Below are positions 4,262 to 5,249 of a stretch of 5,249 nucleotides of DNA, piece after piece. Numbering within the stretch: the first letter of the stretch is position 1; every line of letters begins with the position of its first letter. The position numbers and the translations under genes are program-made. The notes under the pieces are model-generated. The model did not search any database and was not told the DNA's origin. It saw only the letters and a list, made by a program, of their open reading frames with translations. The stretch comes from JAUSKF01 sp964355005 (GTDB taxonomy: Bacteria; Patescibacteriota; Minisyncoccia; UBA6257; WO2-44-18), in NCBI GenBank assembly GCA_964355005.1, contig CAYHBX010000044.1:1-5249 (forward strand), given 5' to 3'.

Positions 4262-5249
4262 TCACCTCCGAGATATTTCTCTCAAAATTTTCACGACCCG
4301 CCCGCTCATTAAAGCCGTATTCCCGTGGCTCAACATTCCCAAATAAGACCGACAGCTGGCCTCATTGGGATTTTCTTTCAATCTCCGAAACATTTTTCTT
4401 TTTGTTGCCGTCCTTAAGACCCGATGATCCGGAAAATGAACCCAACCGAGAAAATCCACGCCCGAAGCGAAAGTTTTCAAAAACACCTTATCGGGATGGA
4501 GAAATAACTTAAGATTTTCTTGGAGAAAAGTTTGGACTCTAGGAGTTAGATCAATCAAAGTTTTTTTCTCGCTGGAAAGAAACAGAAAGTCATCAGCATA
4601 TCGGACATATTGCCTGACTTTGAGCTTATGCTTCACGAATTGATCAAGTTGGTTCAGATAGATATTGGCGAACAGCTGGGAGGTAAGGTTGCCGAGAGGT
4701 AAGCCGAACCCGGACTTAGTGGAAAAACTATTTATCGCATTTTCCAAGAGCCAGACGATTTCCTGATCAGGGATATACGACTTCAGAATTTTGATAAGAA
4801 CATCGTGATTAATGCTGTCAAAGAACTTTCTGATGTCACATTTCAAAACCCAGCAGGTTTTAGTGTGATTTTTGCTTACTTTATACGCCGTCACCCGAAA
4901 ACGGTTGAGAGCGCGATGAGTGCCCTTGTTGATCCGGCAGGAAAAGGAATCGGCAAAGAAAGTTTTATCAAAGAATGGATAGAGTAGCCGGTGAATAGCA
5001 TGATGGACAAGGCGATCGCGCACATCCGCTTTGTGGATTATGCGAGGTTTTGGGTCGACAATGCGGAATTGATAATATTTGCCGTGTCGATAGGTTTGGT
5101 TTGCTAATTCTTCGTGAAGCAGTAAAATATTATCAATCAAGTTAAATCCGAATTCCTGGACATCTTTTTTCCCCCGCTTCCCTTTCAGAAATTCCTGCCA
5201 GGCAACTAAAAGATTTTCAACGGAAATAATCTCATCAAAACTATGACGG
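4262..5249 (-). CDS. Diversity-generating-retroelement-type reverse transcriptase (partial, start beyond window)
   Basis: The frame is open from the right edge to TGA at 4262-4264, giving 328 visible residues (numbered from Arg at 5246-5248). It resembles the Bordetella phage BPP-1 DGR reverse transcriptase over its length as I recall it. ENLLVAW (11-17) is near the N-terminus, then YYQFRIVDPKPRIIH (58-72), RDRLVHHAI (77-85), and SFSCRINKGTH (101-111). Motif 3 is KCDIRKFFDSIN with catalytic D138. Motif 4 is LPLGNLTSQLFAN (183-195), where GNLTSQ is the DGR form of QGxxxSP. The YADD box is at 217-220 (D219, D220), and VDFLGW (264-269) begins the thumb. DGR enzymes copy a template RNA with adenine-directed errors, diversifying a target gene. 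No maturase X or HNH domain is present, so it is not a group II intron protein. It probably begins only a few codons past the edge. Template, target and Avd are not seen. Confidence 0.88.
   Translation of the reverse strand, partial: RHSFDEIISVENLLVAWQEFLKGKRGKKDVQEFGFNLIDNILLLHEELANQTYRHGKYYQFRIVDPKPRIIHKADVRDRLVHHAIHRLLYPFFDKTFFADSFSCRINKGTHRALNRFRVTAYKVSKNHTKTCWVLKCDIRKFFDSINHDVLIKILKSYIPDQEIVWLLENAINSFSTKSGFGLPLGNLTSQLFANIYLNQLDQFVKHKLKVRQYVRYADDFLFLSSEKKTLIDLTPRVQTFLQENLKLFLHPDKVFLKTFASGVDFLGWVHFPDHRVLRTATKRKMFRRLKENPNEASCRSYLGMLSHGNTALMSGRVVKILREISRR

Noticed and set aside
3848..4312. 154-codon plus-strand frame
   Set aside because: It is antisense to the small basic gene and runs through its terminator and the heptamer tract; His/Phe-rich composition is that of a shadow.
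5138..5140. TTG at 5138-5140 as the start of the reverse transcriptase (292 residues)
   Set aside because: The same frame continues without a stop for 36 more codons to the edge and encodes a conserved N-terminal segment (ENLLVAW...), so the true start lies outside the window.
1..5249. UGA recoding, as in some candidate-phyla lineages
   Set aside because: No in-frame TGA interrupts the long conserved genes, and the reverse transcriptase ends at TGA where the family is expected to end.
1..5249. tRNA, rRNA, CRISPR array or insertion-sequence ends
   Set aside because: No cloverleaf, regular direct-repeat/spacer pattern or transposase could be seen on either strand.

Overview
The window looks like a piece of a small-genome, uncultivated bacterium, most likely Candidate Phyla Radiation (Patescibacteria). 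This is an inference from gene content and style, not from a marker gene. The evidence is compact minus-strand genes with little spacing, mostly no Shine-Dalgarno sequence, AAC-rich degenerate intergenic repeats, a stand-alone EF-Tu-domain-II-like protein, a divergent LOG-family protein and a diversity-generating-retroelement (DGR) type reverse transcriptase. Long frames read cleanly with the standard bacterial code. All eight supported genes are on the minus strand, so transcription runs from high to low coordinates, and no plus-strand gene is convincing. No gene-free stretch exceeds 160 bases.

Region A (4262-5249, entering from the right edge) is a reverse transcriptase whose start lies just outside the window. 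It matches DGR reverse transcriptases along its length and carries their diagnostic GNLTSQ motif and a YADD catalytic box. The other DGR parts (template repeat, variable repeat, Avd, target gene) are not recognisable here and would be expected beyond position 5249.

Region B (3902-4260) holds a small, very basic protein of unknown function. It has its own promoter-like sequence, the only perfect Shine-Dalgarno in the window and a strong intrinsic terminator overlapping its stop codon, so it is a self-contained transcription unit.

Region C (3141-3900) holds a class I SAM-dependent methyltransferase. It is preceded by a heptamer-like repeat tract and followed by an imperfect inverted repeat of the dispersed 'GTCATTGCGAG' type.

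Region D (1-3140) is a run of five same-strand genes: a CPSF/RNase J-like MBL-beta-CASP nuclease, a LOG/SLOG-type Rossmann protein, a stand-alone U32-C/EF-Tu-II-like beta-barrel protein, an MgtC-like membrane protein and the N-terminal part of an amino-acid permease. The last three are tightly packed: one stop abuts the next start, and the final pair overlaps by 17 bases. Several starts lie only 6-15 nt from plausible -10 boxes, suggesting leaderless or nearly leaderless mRNAs.
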